This document shows positions 7,861 to 17,047 of a stretch of 64,000 bases of DNA, piece by piece. Under the pieces are notes generated by a model, which saw nothing but the letters and a program-made list of their open reading frames with translations, was not told where the DNA came from and ran no database searches. Numbering within the stretch: the stretch's first letter is position 1; every line of letters begins with the position of its first letter. This stretch comes from Alphaproteobacteria bacterium. GTDB lineage: Bacteria > Pseudomonadota > Alphaproteobacteria > Sphingomonadales > Sphingomonadaceae. The stretch is taken from contig VBAC01000001.1 of assembly GCA_005883305.1 (NCBI GenBank), positions 1,612,001 to 1,676,000 on the forward strand. The letters run 5' to 3'. The translations under genes were made by a program, and so were the position numbers.

Positions 7861-8856
7861 TCAATCCGCCGCTTCGAGCGCGAGAAGGGCGAAGGTGGCG
7901 AGCCAGTGCTCGCCCATATAGTCGCCCGCGACGTGGGGCAGGCTGGCGTCGAGATGGGCATCGGCGGCCTTCAGCGCAAGCGCCGCGAGCGCGCCCTCCA
8001 GCGCGTCGGCGATTCCGCGCCAGCACCAGGCGCGGCTCAAATTGACTCCGTCGAGATGGGCGATCTTGCCGTCCGAGCGGTCCGAGACGAAGGCGGGCGC
8101 GAACAGGCTGGCCGGCGTCCCGCCCGCGAGGCCTGGCAGGAAGGCGCCGAACCAGGTGGCGAATTCCGGCGGCGCCATCACCCGGCGCATCAGCAGCGCC
8201 TCGGTGAGCGAGGGCGAAAGGAAGTCGTCTCCGCCGGGCTCCCAGGCGGGGCAATCTCTGTCCTTGGCATAATAATCCGCCGCCCGCTCGCGGATCAGCC
8301 CGGCGAGCGGCGCGTCGTTCGCCTCGGCCCAGTCGAGCGCGAGGATCAGGGCGAAGGCGGTGTTGGAATGGGTGCCGGTACGGATCGGATAGGTCAGCTT
8401 GGGCAGATAAAGGGCGAACCGCTCGGCGAAAGCCGCGGCGAGCGGCGCGAGGTTGTCCGCCCATTCGGCCTCGTGCCGCTGCGCCTCGGCATGGAGCGCG
8501 AGCAGCCAGGCCCAGCCGTAAGGCCGCTCGAACCCGCCGGTATAGGCGCGGTCGAGATAAGCGCGCTCGCCGGAGACATTCTCGGGCGTCAGCATCTCGT
8601 CCAGCAGCGCGCGAACGCGCGGCGCGGCGTCCATCTCGGGGTAGAGCCGCAGCGTTCGCATCAGAAGCCAGTAGCCGTGGACGCAACTGTGCCAGTCGAA
8701 GCTGCCAAAGAAGATCGGGTGAAGCGCGCTCGGGGCCAGCAGGTCCTCCGGGCCTTCGAGCACCTGGTCCAGCTTGTGCGGATATTCGCGGCGGACATGG
8801 CCGAGCGCGATCTCCGCGAAGCGGTTGGCGGTATCGGCGGTGAGGTTGTGGGTCAT
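7861..8856 (-). CDS. DUF2891 family protein
   Basis: A 331-residue protein. The segment ALHPIFFGSFDWHSCVHGYW near residue 50 and the later GTHSNTAFALILALDWAE and HLDGVNLSRAWCWRGIA segments are typical of DUF2891. The family is thought to be an alpha/alpha toroid, with conserved His, Asp and Trp residues that recall glycan-modifying enzymes, but no activity is established. No signal peptide is seen. Its ATG lies next to the stop of the DUF979 gene (8858), so it is co-transcribed with the DUF969/DUF979 pair, an association also seen in other bacteria. Confidence 0.85.
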   Translation of the reverse strand: MTHNLTADTANRFAEIALGHVRREYPHKLDQVLEGPEDLLAPSALHPIFFGSFDWHSCVHGYWLLMRTLRLYPEMDAAPRVRALLDEMLTPENVSGERAYLDRAYTGGFERPYGWAWLLALHAEAQRHEAEWADNLAPLAAAFAERFALYLPKLTYPIRTGTHSNTAFALILALDWAEANDAPLAGLIRERAADYYAKDRDCPAWEPGGDDFLSPSLTEALLMRRVMAPPEFATWFGAFLPGLAGGTPASLFAPAFVSDRSDGKIAHLDGVNLSRAWCWRGIADALEGALAALALKAADAHLDASLPHVAGDYMGEHWLATFALLALEAAD

Positions 8857-8857
8857 A

Positions 8858-9808
8858 TTAGAAGGCCAGCCAGTAGATCAAAGCGACGTTGACCACCCAC
8901 AAAGGCAGCGCGGTGCCGGCTTGGGCCTTGATCACGCCGTTGCGGTCCTTGAGCTCGAGCAAAGCCGCCGGCACGATGTTGAAGTTGGCGGCCATCGGAG
9001 TCATCAGCGTGCCGCAAAAGCCAGCGAGCATTCCGATCGCCCCGATCACCGCCGGATCGCCGTGATAGGCCTGGATCAGCAGCGGCACGCCGATCGCCGC
9101 GGCCATTACGGGGAAGGCGGCGAAGGCGTTGCCCATGATGATCGTGAACAGCGCCATTCCGAGGCCGAAGACCAGCACGGTGAGGAAGACGCTGCCTTCC
9201 GGGATCACCGCCCGCGTCGCCTCGCCGATGATCGTTCCGACCCCGGCCGCGGCGAAGACCACGCCCAAAGCGGCGAGCATCTGCGGAAGCACCGCCGCCC
9301 AGCCGATCGCGTCGATCAGCCGCCGTCCTTCCTGAAGCGGTGCAAGCGCCGGCGGTCTCAGCCACGCGAACAACACCGCCAGCGCGATCAGGGCGCCGAG
9401 GCAGAGGAAGACGAAGGTCTCGCGCTTCGGCTCGATCCAGCCGAGCGAGCCCAGCGACGTGTGGCTCCACACCAGGGTCCCGACCAGAGCGACCGCGGGG
9501 ATGATAAGAGCCGGCAGGAACAGGCGATTGCCGAGCCGCTCCGACCAGGCCAGCCGTTCGCCCGCGCTCGTCGTCGGCGGATTGCTGCGGCCGAGCGCGC
9601 CGAAGCCGGCGAGGCCCGCGAGGCCGAGGACGAGCAGGCCGTTGGCGAAATCGCCGAGCCGGCTTCCGGCGAGCAGGCTCAGCGCCATCAAGCCCCAGAA
9701 GGCGGCATTGCCGAAGCGCTTGGCGTTGCTGCGGTCGAACGCGCTGAGGATCGCGTAAGCCGCGAACAGGGTGCCGACGATGCCGAACGTCCATTGCAGG
9801 GTGATCAT
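8858..9808 (-). CDS. DUF979 family membrane permease subunit
   Basis: A 316-residue polytopic membrane protein with about nine hydrophobic segments. GTLMTPMAANFNIVPAALLELKD near the C-terminus is the signature of DUF979. DUF979 and DUF969 proteins are always paired and resemble two halves of a secondary transporter; the substrate is not established, though linkage to peptidases and amidohydrolases suggests peptides or pyroglutamate-like compounds. The ATG overlaps the DUF969 stop (ATGA). The 5-oxoprolinase gene next door fits a route that imports and then opens a cyclic amide, but that is inference. Confidence 0.85.
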   Translation of the reverse strand: MITLQWTFGIVGTLFAAYAILSAFDRSNAKRFGNAAFWGLMALSLLAGSRLGDFANGLLVLGLAGLAGFGALGRSNPPTTSAGERLAWSERLGNRLFLPALIIPAVALVGTLVWSHTSLGSLGWIEPKRETFVFLCLGALIALAVLFAWLRPPALAPLQEGRRLIDAIGWAAVLPQMLAALGVVFAAAGVGTIIGEATRAVIPEGSVFLTVLVFGLGMALFTIIMGNAFAAFPVMAAAIGVPLLIQAYHGDPAVIGAIGMLAGFCGTLMTPMAANFNIVPAALLELKDRNGVIKAQAGTALPLWVVNVALIYWLAF

Positions 9809-10545
9809 GACGGTTCCCCGCCATCCCCGCGAACGCGGGGATCCAGTTCGGCCGTCGCTGGATTCCCGCTTTCGCGGGAATGACGGGAGAGCCGGCGGTC
9901 CAGCAGCAGGAGCCTCGTCCCATGGATCAGGAAGGCGGCGATCGCCGTGGGGATCGCCCACACCGCAAGCTCCAGCGGCGCAAGCATGTAGCCGTAGGTG
10001 GCGAGCGTCTGCTGGATCAGGATGATCGAGCCGATGGCGATGAAGATGTCCTCGCCGAAGATCACCCCGACATTGTCGGTCGCCGCGGCGTAGCTCTTCA
10101 CAATCTCCTCGCTCTCCTCGTCGGTCTCGCCGAGCTGGTTCTTCGCCGCCGCGAGCGCCATCGGGGCGACCAGCGGCCGCACCGTCTGGGGATGGCCGGC
10201 GATCGAGATCAGCCCGAGGGCGGCGGTCGCCTGGCGGAACAGCAGGTAGACGATCAGAAGCCGCCCGACCGTCGCCGCCCGGATTCCCGCGATCACCGCG
10301 CCGGCGCGCTGCTGAAGCCCGTAGCGCTCGAGCAGCCCGATCACCGGAAGCACGACCCACACGATGGCGATGATCCGGTTGTCGTTGAACGCCTTGCCGA
10401 AGGTGGAGACGATTTCGACCGCCCCCATCCCGCCGAGCAGCCCGGTCGCCAGCGCGGCGACCGTCACCACCAGCATCGGATTGAGCCTCAGCGCGAAGCC
10501 GAGGACGACGATGAGGACGCCGAGCAGGGGGAGGTAGTGGAGCAT
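9805..10545 (-). CDS. DUF969 family membrane permease subunit with a repeat-derived C-terminus
   Basis: A 246-residue polytopic membrane protein that starts MLHYLPLLGVLIVVLGFALRL; a longer frame upstream lies wholly in repeat DNA. The segment SIAGHPQTVRPLVAPMALAAA is typical of DUF969. The final 30 or so residues, beginning RHSRESGNPATAELDPRVRG, are encoded by a family B palindromic repeat (9821-9887) and not by family sequence, so the repeat has replaced or extended the original tail and still leaves the ATGA overlap with DUF979. The ribosome site GGGGAGGA of this gene is the end of a family C repeat. Confidence 0.87.
   Translation of the reverse strand: MLHYLPLLGVLIVVLGFALRLNPMLVVTVAALATGLLGGMGAVEIVSTFGKAFNDNRIIAIVWVVLPVIGLLERYGLQQRAGAVIAGIRAATVGRLLIVYLLFRQATAALGLISIAGHPQTVRPLVAPMALAAAKNQLGETDEESEEIVKSYAAATDNVGVIFGEDIFIAIGSIILIQQTLATYGYMLAPLELAVWAIPTAIAAFLIHGTRLLLLDRRLSRHSRESGNPATAELDPRVRGDGGEPS
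9821..9887. repeat. Repeat family B, copy 1, inside the DUF969 gene
   Basis: Arms CCATCCCCGCGAACGCGGGG and CCCGCTTTCGCGGGAATGACGG form the inverted repeat seen intergenically at 38154-38238 and 49261-49397. Read on the minus strand it encodes the RHSRESGNPA-type peptide at the DUF969 C-terminus. Confidence 0.88.
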
Positions 10546-10550
10546 CAATT

Positions 10551-10672
10551 CCTCCCCGGAACGGGGAGGGGGACCAGCCGAAGGCTGGTGGTGGGGCCGA
10601 GAGAGGTGGAGGCGCTTCGACCCCTCCACCACGCGCTCCGCGTGCGGTCCCCCTCCCCGTTCCGGGGAGGAT
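10551..10672. repeat. Repeat family C, copy 1
   Basis: Both arms are complete: CCTCCCCGGAACGGGGAGG hairpin, then CCAGCCGAAGGCTGG hairpin, a spacer of about 35 bp, a GC-rich hairpin and the reversed GGAGGGGAACGG arm. It fills the whole gap between the 5-oxoprolinase stop (10675) and the DUF969 start (10545), and its left end supplies the DUF969 ribosome site. Confidence 0.9.
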
Positions 10673-10674
10673 TT

Positions 10675-13600
10675 TTACCCCTCGCCATAGCCCCCTCCTC
10701 CCGGAGTCTCGATCGCGAAGGCGTCGCCCGCCGCCATCTCCGCCGCGTCGGTTGCGCCCAGCATCTCCTCGCGCCCGTCCGCGCGCACCACCTTGTTCAC
10801 CCCCGGCGCCGCGTCCCTGCCGCCCGCAAGCCCGCTCGGCGGCACGCGGCGGCGGTTGGAGAGGATCGAGGCGGTCATCGGCTCCAGGAAGCGGATCTGC
10901 CGAACCACGCCGTCCCCGCCGCGCCGCGCGCCCTCGCCGCCCGAGCCGTGCCGCACCGCGAACCGCTCCAGCACCACAGGATAGCGCGTTTCCAATATCT
11001 CGGGGTCGGTCAGCCGGCTGTTGGTCATGTGAGTCTGCACCGCGCTCGCCCCGTCGAAGTCCGGCCCGGCCCCGGCGCCGCCCGCGATCGTCTCATAATA
11101 TTGATGGTCCGAATTGCCGAAAGTGAAATTGTTCATCGTCCCCTGGCTCGGCGCGAGCGCTCCGCAGGCGGCGAAGAGGCAGTCGGTGATCACCTGGCTG
11201 GTCTCGACATTGCCGGCGACGACCGCGGCGGGGAAATGCGGGTTGAGCATCGAGCCTTCCGGCACCTTCAGCGTGATCGGCCGCATGCAGCCGTCGTTGA
11301 GCGGGATCGCGTCGTCGACCAGGGTGCGAAAGACGTAGAGCGTCGCCGCCCGGCAGATCGAATGAGGGGCGTTGAAATTGTTCGGCTGCTGATCGCTCGT
11401 CCCGGCGAAATCGACCACCGCCGAGCGCTCCTCCCGGTCGACCCGGATCGAAACCTGAACGAACGCGCCATTGTCCATCTCGTAGCGGAATTCCCCGTCC
11501 GAGAGCCGCCCGATCAGCCGCCGCACCGCCTCTTCGGCATAGGCCATGACGTGGCCCATATAGGCGTCGACGACCTCGCGGCCCTGCTCCGCGGCCACCC
11601 TGCGCAGCTCGTTCGCGCCGCGCGCGCAGGCGGCGACCTGCGCCTTCAGGTCGGCGATGTTGCGGTCCGGATTGCGCGCCGGCCATTCGCCCGAGCCGAG
11701 CAGCGCGCGAATCTCGGCTTCGAGGAAACGCCCCCGATCGACCAGCAGCACATTGTCGATCAGCACCCCCTCCTCGCCGACGTCGCGGCTGTCGGGCGGC
11801 ATCGATCCCGGAGCGATCCCGCCGATGTCCGCATGATGCCCGCGTGCAGCGACGTACCAGGCGGGCGCGGAATCGCTCTCGACGAACACCGGCATGATCA
11901 CCGTGATGTCGGGCAAGTGGGTGCCGCCGCGATAGGGGGCGTTCAGCACGTAGACGTCGCCGGGCTTCATCCCCCTTCCGTCGCGCGGAGCTCCGGTTGC
12001 ATCTGGGCCCCGCGCCTCGATCGCGGTCCGGATCGAATCGCCCATCGATCCCAGGTGGACCGGGATGTGCGGCGCGTTGGCAATCAGGGCGCCGTCGCGG
12101 TCGAACAGGGCGCAGGAGAAATCGAGCCGCTCCTTGATGTTCACCGACGAGGCCGTGCTCTGCAGCGCCACGCCCATCTCCTCGGCGATGGCCATGAAGA
12201 GGTTGCCCATCACCTCGAGCTGGACCGGATCGACCTCGGTGCCCATCGCGGGGACCGAGGAGCGCGGGCTGGCGCGGGTGAGGATGAGGTTGCCGAGAGC
12301 GTCCACTTCCGCCCGCCAGCCCCGCTCGACGACGGTGGTTTGCGAGGGATCGATGATGAGGGCGGGGCCGGTGACGATGTCGCCGGGGAAGAGGGAGGCG
12401 CGGTCGTACAAATCCTCCCCGGAACGGGGAGGGGGACCAGCCGAAGGCTGGTGGTGGGGCCGCGAGAGGTGGAGGCGCCCCGACCCCTCCACCACGCGCT
12501 CCGCGCGCGGTCCCCCTCCCCGTTCCGGGGAGGAATGTTCGCCCTTCCCCACCGCCTCGACGATCGCCGTTTCCACCACGACCTCGGTCTCCGGCGCGTC
12601 GAAGCCGAAGCGAAGCCGGTGCGCGGCCTCGAAATCCTCGCGCATCCGCCCCGACACCGCCACTTCCAGCGTCGAATCGCTCCCCTCGTAGCGAAGCGCG
12701 GCGCGGCGCCGGACCTCCGGCGCATCCACGCCCTGCGCCCTCAGCGCCGCCACGGCCTCCCTCTCGAGCTCGGCAAGCACCGCGTCCAAAGCCGCCCCGG
12801 CCAGCGTGCGCTGCCTGAGCTCGACCATGTCCGCCAAGCCCATGCCATAGGCGCTGAGCACTCCTGCGAGCGGGTGGATCATGACCTTGCCGATGCCCAG
12901 CGCGTCGGCGACCAGGCACGCATGCTGGCCGCCCGCGCCGCCGAAGCATTGCAGCGTGTAGCGGGTCACGTCGTGGCCGCGGGCGATCGAGATCTGCTTG
13001 ATCGCACCCGCCATGTTGTCGACCGCGATCCGGATGAACCCCTCGGCGACGTCGCGCGCATCCATCCCGGCGCGCGAGGCGATTTCCTCGCACCGCGCCA
13101 GCGCGGCGGAAACGTCGATCGGCTGGTCCCCTTCGGGCCCGAAGACCTGCGGAAAATGCTCGGGCCTGATCTTGCCCAGCACGACGTTGCAGTCGGTCAC
13201 CGTCAGCGGCCCGCCGCGCCGGTAGCAGGCCGGCCCGGGCACCGCTCCGGCGCTGTCCGGCCCGACCCGGAAGCGGCGCCCGTCATAGTGGCAGACGGAT
13301 CCGCCCCCCGCGGCGACGGTGTGGATCTCCAGCATCGGCGCGCGCAGGCGGACGCCCGCCACCGCCCGCTCGCTGGTCCGCTCATAGGCGCCGGCGAAGT
13401 GCGAGACGTCGGTCGAGGTGCCGCCCATGTCGAAGCCGATGACATGGCCCTCGCCCGCCTCGGCCGCGGTCTTCGCCATGCCGACGATCCCGCCGGCCGG
13501 GCCGGAGAGCACCGCATCCTTGCCGCGGAACGTCGCCGCGTCCGTGAGGCCGCCGTTCGATTGCATGAAGAAGAGGCGGAGACACTGGCCATTATCCCCG

Positions 13601-14385
13601 TTCGTCCCGAGCGAAGTCGAGGGACCCAGCCGAGCGAAGCCGAGGCCCTTGGTTCTCGGCTGCGCTCGAAAAGGTGTCTCGACTTCGCTCGACACGAACG
13701 GTTGGCGGGTTAGCCCCGCCACAACCTTGTCGACATAGCGCCGCAGCACCGGCGAGAGATAGGCGTCGGCCACCGCCGTGTCGCCGCGGCCGATCAGCTT
13801 GATCAGCGGCTCGACCTCGTGGCTGGCGGAGACCTGGGTGAAGCCGATCGCGCGCGCCATCCCCGCCACCGCCGCCTCGTGCGCGGTCCAGCGCCAGCCG
13901 TGCATCAATACGACCGCCAGCGCGCGAAAGCCCCGGTCGAACGCGGCCTGAAGCCCAACCTTGGCCCCCTCGCGATCAAGCGGCCGCAGCACCTCCCCCT
14001 CGGCGCTGACCCGCTCCTGGACCTCGATCACATGGGCGTAAAGCGGCTCCGGAAGCACGATCCGCCGCGCGAAGATATCGGGCCGCGACTGATAGCCGAT
14101 CCTGAGCGCGTCGCCGAGCCCGGCGGTGATCGCCAGCACGACCGGCTCGCCCTTGCGCTCGAGCAGCGCGTTGGTGGCGACGGTCGTCCCCATCTTGACC
14201 GAGCCGACCGTGCCGCCGCCCTCCTCCGCCAGAATGGCGCCGATCCCGGCCACCGCGGCGTCGGCATAGCGCTCCGGATTGTCCGACAGCAGCTTGCGAA
14301 CGATCAGCCGGCCATCGGGCGACCGGGCGACGATGTCGGTGAAGGTGCCGCCCCGGTCGATCGAGAAGGTCCAGGCGCCATGCAT
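10675..14385 (-). CDS. 5-oxoprolinase (ATP-dependent), fused HyuA-HyuB, with two repeat insertions
   Basis: A 1236-residue protein, the usual size of the fused enzyme that opens 5-oxoproline to glutamate with ATP. The HyuA half begins near [10 protein letters not shown] (residues 10-19, nucleotide-binding loop) and has [12 protein letters not shown] and [15 protein letters not shown]. The HyuB half starts at about residue 715 and has [32 protein letters not shown] and the closing GGGGYGEG. Two in-frame stretches are not family sequence: about residues 228-262 (family E repeat) and 617-658 (family C repeat). Both fall in loops before core strands, and all motifs I can check are intact, so the enzyme may still fold. 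The stop codon abuts repeat C copy 1. A hydantoinase specificity cannot be ruled out. Confidence 0.88.
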   Translation of the reverse strand: MHGAWTFSIDRGGTFTDIVARSPDGRLIVRKLLSDNPERYADAAVAGIGAILAEEGGGTVGSVKMGTTVATNALLERKGEPVVLAITAGLGDALRIGYQSRPDIFARRIVLPEPLYAHVIEVQERVSAEGEVLRPLDREGAKVGLQAAFDRGFRALAVVLMHGWRWTAHEAAVAGMARAIGFTQVSASHEVEPLIKLIGRGDTAVADAYLSPVLRRYVDKVVAGLTRQPFVSSEVETPFRAQPRTKGLGFARLGPSTSLGTNGDNGQCLRLFFMQSNGGLTDAATFRGKDAVLSGPAGGIVGMAKTAAEAGEGHVIGFDMGGTSTDVSHFAGAYERTSERAVAGVRLRAPMLEIHTVAAGGGSVCHYDGRRFRVGPDSAGAVPGPACYRRGGPLTVTDCNVVLGKIRPEHFPQVFGPEGDQPIDVSAALARCEEIASRAGMDARDVAEGFIRIAVDNMAGAIKQISIARGHDVTRYTLQCFGGAGGQHACLVADALGIGKVMIHPLAGVLSAYGMGLADMVELRQRTLAGAALDAVLAELEREAVAALRAQGVDAPEVRRRAALRYEGSDSTLEVAVSGRMREDFEAAHRLRFGFDAPETEVVVETAIVEAVGKGEHSSPERGGGPRAERVVEGSGRLHLSRPHHQPSAGPPPRSGEDLYDRASLFPGDIVTGPALIIDPSQTTVVERGWRAEVDALGNLILTRASPRSSVPAMGTEVDPVQLEVMGNLFMAIAEEMGVALQSTASSVNIKERLDFSCALFDRDGALIANAPHIPVHLGSMGDSIRTAIEARGPDATGAPRDGRGMKPGDVYVLNAPYRGGTHLPDITVIMPVFVESDSAPAWYVAARGHHADIGGIAPGSMPPDSRDVGEEGVLIDNVLLVDRGRFLEAEIRALLGSGEWPARNPDRNIADLKAQVAACARGANELRRVAAEQGREVVDAYMGHVMAYAEEAVRRLIGRLSDGEFRYEMDNGAFVQVSIRVDREERSAVVDFAGTSDQQPNNFNAPHSICRAATLYVFRTLVDDAIPLNDGCMRPITLKVPEGSMLNPHFPAAVVAGNVETSQVITDCLFAACGALAPSQGTMNNFTFGNSDHQYYETIAGGAGAGPDFDGASAVQTHMTNSRLTDPEILETRYPVVLERFAVRHGSGGEGARRGGDGVVRQIRFLEPMTASILSNRRRVPPSGLAGGRDAAPGVNKVVRADGREEMLGATDAAEMAAGDAFAIETPGGGGYGEG
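12411..12535. repeat. Repeat family C, copy 2, in-frame inside the 5-oxoprolinase gene
   Basis: A complete element with both hairpin arms. On the coding strand it enters as [17 protein letters not shown] and leaves as [10 protein letters not shown] with no stop codon. It lies in the C-terminal part of the HyuA half, just before the [17 protein letters not shown] segment. Confidence 0.92.
13598..13702. repeat. Repeat family E, in-frame inside the 5-oxoprolinase gene
   Basis: Arms CGTTCGTCCCGAGCGAAGTCGA and TCGACTTCGCTCGACACGAACG form an inverted repeat of about 105 bp with an internal GCCGAGGCC-type centre. In the coding frame it gives [18 protein letters not shown] and [11 protein letters not shown], peptides I know from repeat-derived sequence in other sphingomonads. 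Confidence 0.85.
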
Positions 14386-14444
14386 GGCCGCCCGCCTAGC
14401 AAAGGCCGCTTGACCCGGCCAGCGGCTTGGGACAGCGCAAGGGC

Positions 14445-14924
14445 ATGAGCGATCACTATCCCGAGAAGAACGAGGCGGCGGGGATGACCTCCGCCGATTT
14501 CCACGGCCTCGCGCAGAAGCAGATCATGAACGCGCTGTTCGCGACGCTCGCCGAAACCAAGATGCCGTGGAACCTGGTCGAGCCGCTGCTCGATTCGGCG
14601 CGCGCCGTCTGCACCGCCGATTTCGAGCAGGCGCATGTCCGGCTGCACACGATGCGCGGCGAGGGCGAGGGATGGGTCGAGGCCGAGGAGGCCTTTCTCG
14701 GCCTGTCGGTCGCCGACCGCGACAGCGGCCGGGAATGGCTATCCGAAACCTGGTGGCTGTCGGATATCGCCACCCAGGATTCGAGCCGCGAGGAGGTCCA
14801 GGCGGTGGTCGCCGCGCTGGAGCGGACCATCGCCAGGCTGCACGAGTGGCTGGCGAACGGCGGCGTGAAAACGGGAGGCCCCGCCGAACCGGAGCCTCCC
14901 GCGGAGGATTCGACCGAATCCTAG
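14445..14924 (+). CDS. Hypothetical protein of 159 residues
   Basis: The ATG at 14445 was preferred to an in-frame TTG 18 bases upstream because AAGGGC precedes it. The product starts [14 protein letters not shown] and is an acidic, mostly helical cytoplasmic protein with several Trp residues ([22 protein letters not shown]) and an acidic Pro/Glu tail. No signal peptide or membrane segment is visible. I do not recognise a family. It is divergent from the 5-oxoprolinase gene, 59 bases away. Confidence 0.65.
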   Translation: MSDHYPEKNEAAGMTSADFHGLAQKQIMNALFATLAETKMPWNLVEPLLDSARAVCTADFEQAHVRLHTMRGEGEGWVEAEEAFLGLSVADRDSGREWLSETWWLSDIATQDSSREEVQAVVAALERTIARLHEWLANGGVKTGGPAEPEPPAEDSTES

Positions 14925-14949
14925 AGCGTATCAACCTGCAGCTTTTCTG

Positions 14950-15055
14950 CCCCTCCCCCTGAGGGGGAGGGTAGGGTGGGGGTTTACGGAGTCCGCGGTT
15001 TTCCGCCGATGCCGGAACCCCTCACCCCAACCCTCTCCCCATGGAGAGGGAGTCT
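14950..15055. repeat. Repeat family H, copy 1
   Basis: Begins CCCCTCCCCCTGAGGGGGAGGG and runs through GGGTGGGGGTTTACGG to ACCCTCTCCCCATGGAGAGGGAG. It lies between two convergent genes. The second copy, at 30730-30834, has the same order of blocks and also sits between convergent genes. Confidence 0.85.
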
Positions 15056-15078
15056 GTCGTAGCGGATGGTCGATACAG

Positions 15079-15768
15079 CTAACCGACGGCCGAGCCGCCG
15101 GGCTCGTCGCCCATGACCTCGCCGAGCGCGCCGTCGACCTTGCCGTCGCCGGCCATCTTGGTCTCGCTCTTCGTGTCCGCCGAGGCCCCGGCCGGCATGT
15201 CGATCGGCTCATAGGGGCCGCCGACGCCGGTTTCGGCGGGCGGCGACCAGCTGGCCAGCCGGTCGCGAACGCCGCGCTCGTAGAGCTGGATGCAATTGTC
15301 GTCGCCCGGCCCCGGGCTGCATGGCGGATAGGAATGGGTCGCCGGGTGCGGCGCCAGGTCGGCGGGGGAGACGGCGGCGGTGTCGACCTCCTCGAGCGGG
15401 CCGCCCATGCCGGTCGAGACCTGCTCGGGCTGGGTCATGTCCGGCTTCACGGCGAGGTCGAGGTCGGGATCGCCTTCGCCTTTCTTGGCGAAGATCAGCG
15501 CCTCGTCGTTCGCCGTCCAGGTCGCGGAGGCCTGCTCGATCTTGGGCTCGTCCTTGCCGGCCTTCGACCAGCCCCAGCTCGCCGCCGGCTGCGCCGCCTT
15601 GGACCAGTCCAGCGGCTTCGCCATTTCGGCCTTGGAGTCGACCGTCTTGGCGCCGACCTCCATGGCCTTCGCGCCCTTGTCGGCGAAGTCGGCCGGCTTG
15701 CCGCCGGCCCAGGCGAGAGTCGATGTTCCGAGGAGCAGCGCGGCCGCCCCGATATAGACCTGTTTCAT
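15079..15768 (-). CDS. Secreted or periplasmic hypothetical protein
   Basis: A 229-residue protein with a signal peptide (MKQVYIGAAALLLGTSTLAWAGG, cleavage likely after AWA). The mature part is hydrophilic, rich in Asp, Ala, Pro and Gly, and holds repeated short motifs of the form GMGGPLEEVD and GVGGPYEPID, plus the cysteine-containing stretch PCSPGPGDDNCIQLYERGVRDRL. GGAGATTCGTC precedes the ATG. I do not recognise a characterised family; related proteins are common in sphingomonads. It stands alone, with 282 bp of apparently featureless DNA upstream. Confidence 0.7.
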   Translation of the reverse strand: MKQVYIGAAALLLGTSTLAWAGGKPADFADKGAKAMEVGAKTVDSKAEMAKPLDWSKAAQPAASWGWSKAGKDEPKIEQASATWTANDEALIFAKKGEGDPDLDLAVKPDMTQPEQVSTGMGGPLEEVDTAAVSPADLAPHPATHSYPPCSPGPGDDNCIQLYERGVRDRLASWSPPAETGVGGPYEPIDMPAGASADTKSETKMAGDGKVDGALGEVMGDEPGGSAVG

Positions 15769-16050
15769 GACGAATCTCCGTGCTCTCCCGGCCCGCGCCG
15801 ACGAGGCGCAAACCGGCTCAAGCCCCACGCCGCCTTACGGGGAGACAAACGGATCGCCGGCCGCTTTTTATCCTGAAAACGGGTCGCCCCGTCAGAAATG
15901 GCGCTCGATTCGGCGCTTCCGGTGCTGCGACGAGCCGTTGGCGGAGCGCCGGAAACGGGGCGGGCGGCGCCTCTAGGGAAAGCGCCGCCCTTAAGCGCTC
16001 CTCATAGCCGCGATAAGCTGGACAGAGGCTGAATGATCAGGGTGAACGCG

Positions 16051-16902
16051 TCAGGAGGGGCCGGGGCCGGCCAGCGCGAGGATTCGCTGGGCCTGGACGA
16101 GGTGCGGCCGGTCGATCATCCGCCCCTCGAGCGAGAGCGCCCCCGCCTGCGGATCGGCCGCGAAGGCCGCCACCACGGCGCGCGCATGGGCGATTTCGGC
16201 GTCGCTCGGCGTGAACGCATCGTTGATGACGCTCACCTGGGCCGGATGGATGGCCATCATGCCGGCAAAGCCGTCGCGCCGCGCCCGCGCGGCATAGGCC
16301 GCGAGCCCATCCAGGTCCTTGTAGGCCGGATAGACCGTGTCGATCGCCGCCACGCCCGCCGCGGCCGCGCCGAACAGGCAGAGCGAGCGGGCGAGCTCGT
16401 AGGGCGCGGTATAGCGGCCGTCCTCCTCACGGCTGGTCGCGGCGCCGATCGCCGCCGGCAAATCCTCCGCGCCCCAGGTGAGGCCGGCGAGCCTCTTCGC
16501 GCCGCCATAGGTGCCGAGCTGGAAGATCGCCGCGGGAGTCTCGGTGGCGATCGCCAGGATCTGCGCCGCCGCGTTGCCGAGCCCGGTCATCCGCCGCGCC
16601 AGCTCGGCGACGGAAGCGCCCCCTTCCGCCTTGGGCAGGACGATCCCGTTCGGGTGCGAAGGAAGCACCGCGGAAAGGTCCCTGTCGCAGTCGGGCGTCC
16701 CCAGCGGGTTCACCCGAACCCAGATCTGCGCGCCCTGATGGCCGTTGAGGAAATGCGCCACCTCGCGCCGCGCCACCGCCTTGGCCGCGAGCGCGACCGA
16801 ATCCTCGAGGTCGAGGATCAGCGCGTCCGCCCCGGCGCCGAGCGCCTTCTCCATCCGGTCCGGCCGGTCCCCGGGCACGAACAGGAGGGAACGGAGCCTC
16901 AT
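16051..16902 (-). CDS. CitE-like CoA-ester lyase (HpcH/HpaI aldolase family)
   Basis: A 283-residue protein. The start MRLRSLLFVPGDRPDRMEKA is the family N-terminus. ALILDLEDSVA supplies the metal-binding acidic residues, and MAIHPAQVSVINDAFTPS is the conserved C-terminal segment. Members cleave malyl-, citramalyl- or related 3-hydroxyacyl-CoA esters to acetyl-CoA plus an acid. It is last on the strand of the leucine-degradation genes and follows a MaoC hydratase gene, which suggests a hydration-then-cleavage step on a CoA ester. The exact substrate cannot be read from the sequence. Confidence 0.85.
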   Translation of the reverse strand: MRLRSLLFVPGDRPDRMEKALGAGADALILDLEDSVALAAKAVARREVAHFLNGHQGAQIWVRVNPLGTPDCDRDLSAVLPSHPNGIVLPKAEGGASVAELARRMTGLGNAAAQILAIATETPAAIFQLGTYGGAKRLAGLTWGAEDLPAAIGAATSREEDGRYTAPYELARSLCLFGAAAAGVAAIDTVYPAYKDLDGLAAYAARARRDGFAGMMAIHPAQVSVINDAFTPSDAEIAHARAVVAAFAADPQAGALSLEGRMIDRPHLVQAQRILALAGPGPS

Positions 16903-16921
16903 TGGGAGACCCGGACCGAAA

Positions 16922-17031
16922 GCCCCTCCCCTTGATGGGGAGGGGTTGGGGTGGGGTGGACTCTTCGTGAAGGCGCCGCCCTCCGTTGACTCCACCCCCA
17001 CCCCAACCCTCCCCCATCAAGGGGGAGGGAG
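16922..17031. repeat. Repeat family D, copy 1
   Basis: Arms CCCCTCCCCTTGATGGGGAGGGG and CCCTCCCCCATCAAGGGGGAGGG around a GGGGTGGGGT / ACCCCCACCCC inner pair. It lies between the MaoC and CitE-like genes. Confidence 0.88.
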
Positions 17032-17047
17032 TCTGATAGGCGAGACC

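Noticed and set aside
9880-13713. A 1277-codon open frame on the plus strand
   Set aside because: It is antisense to the DUF969 and 5-oxoprolinase genes. Its protein is rich in Arg, Asp, His and Gly with no family sequence, as expected of a high-GC shadow frame.
15769-16050. A small gene in the 282-bp gap upstream of the exported hypothetical protein
   Set aside because: Short frames exist on both strands but none has a ribosome site, family sequence or plausible composition.
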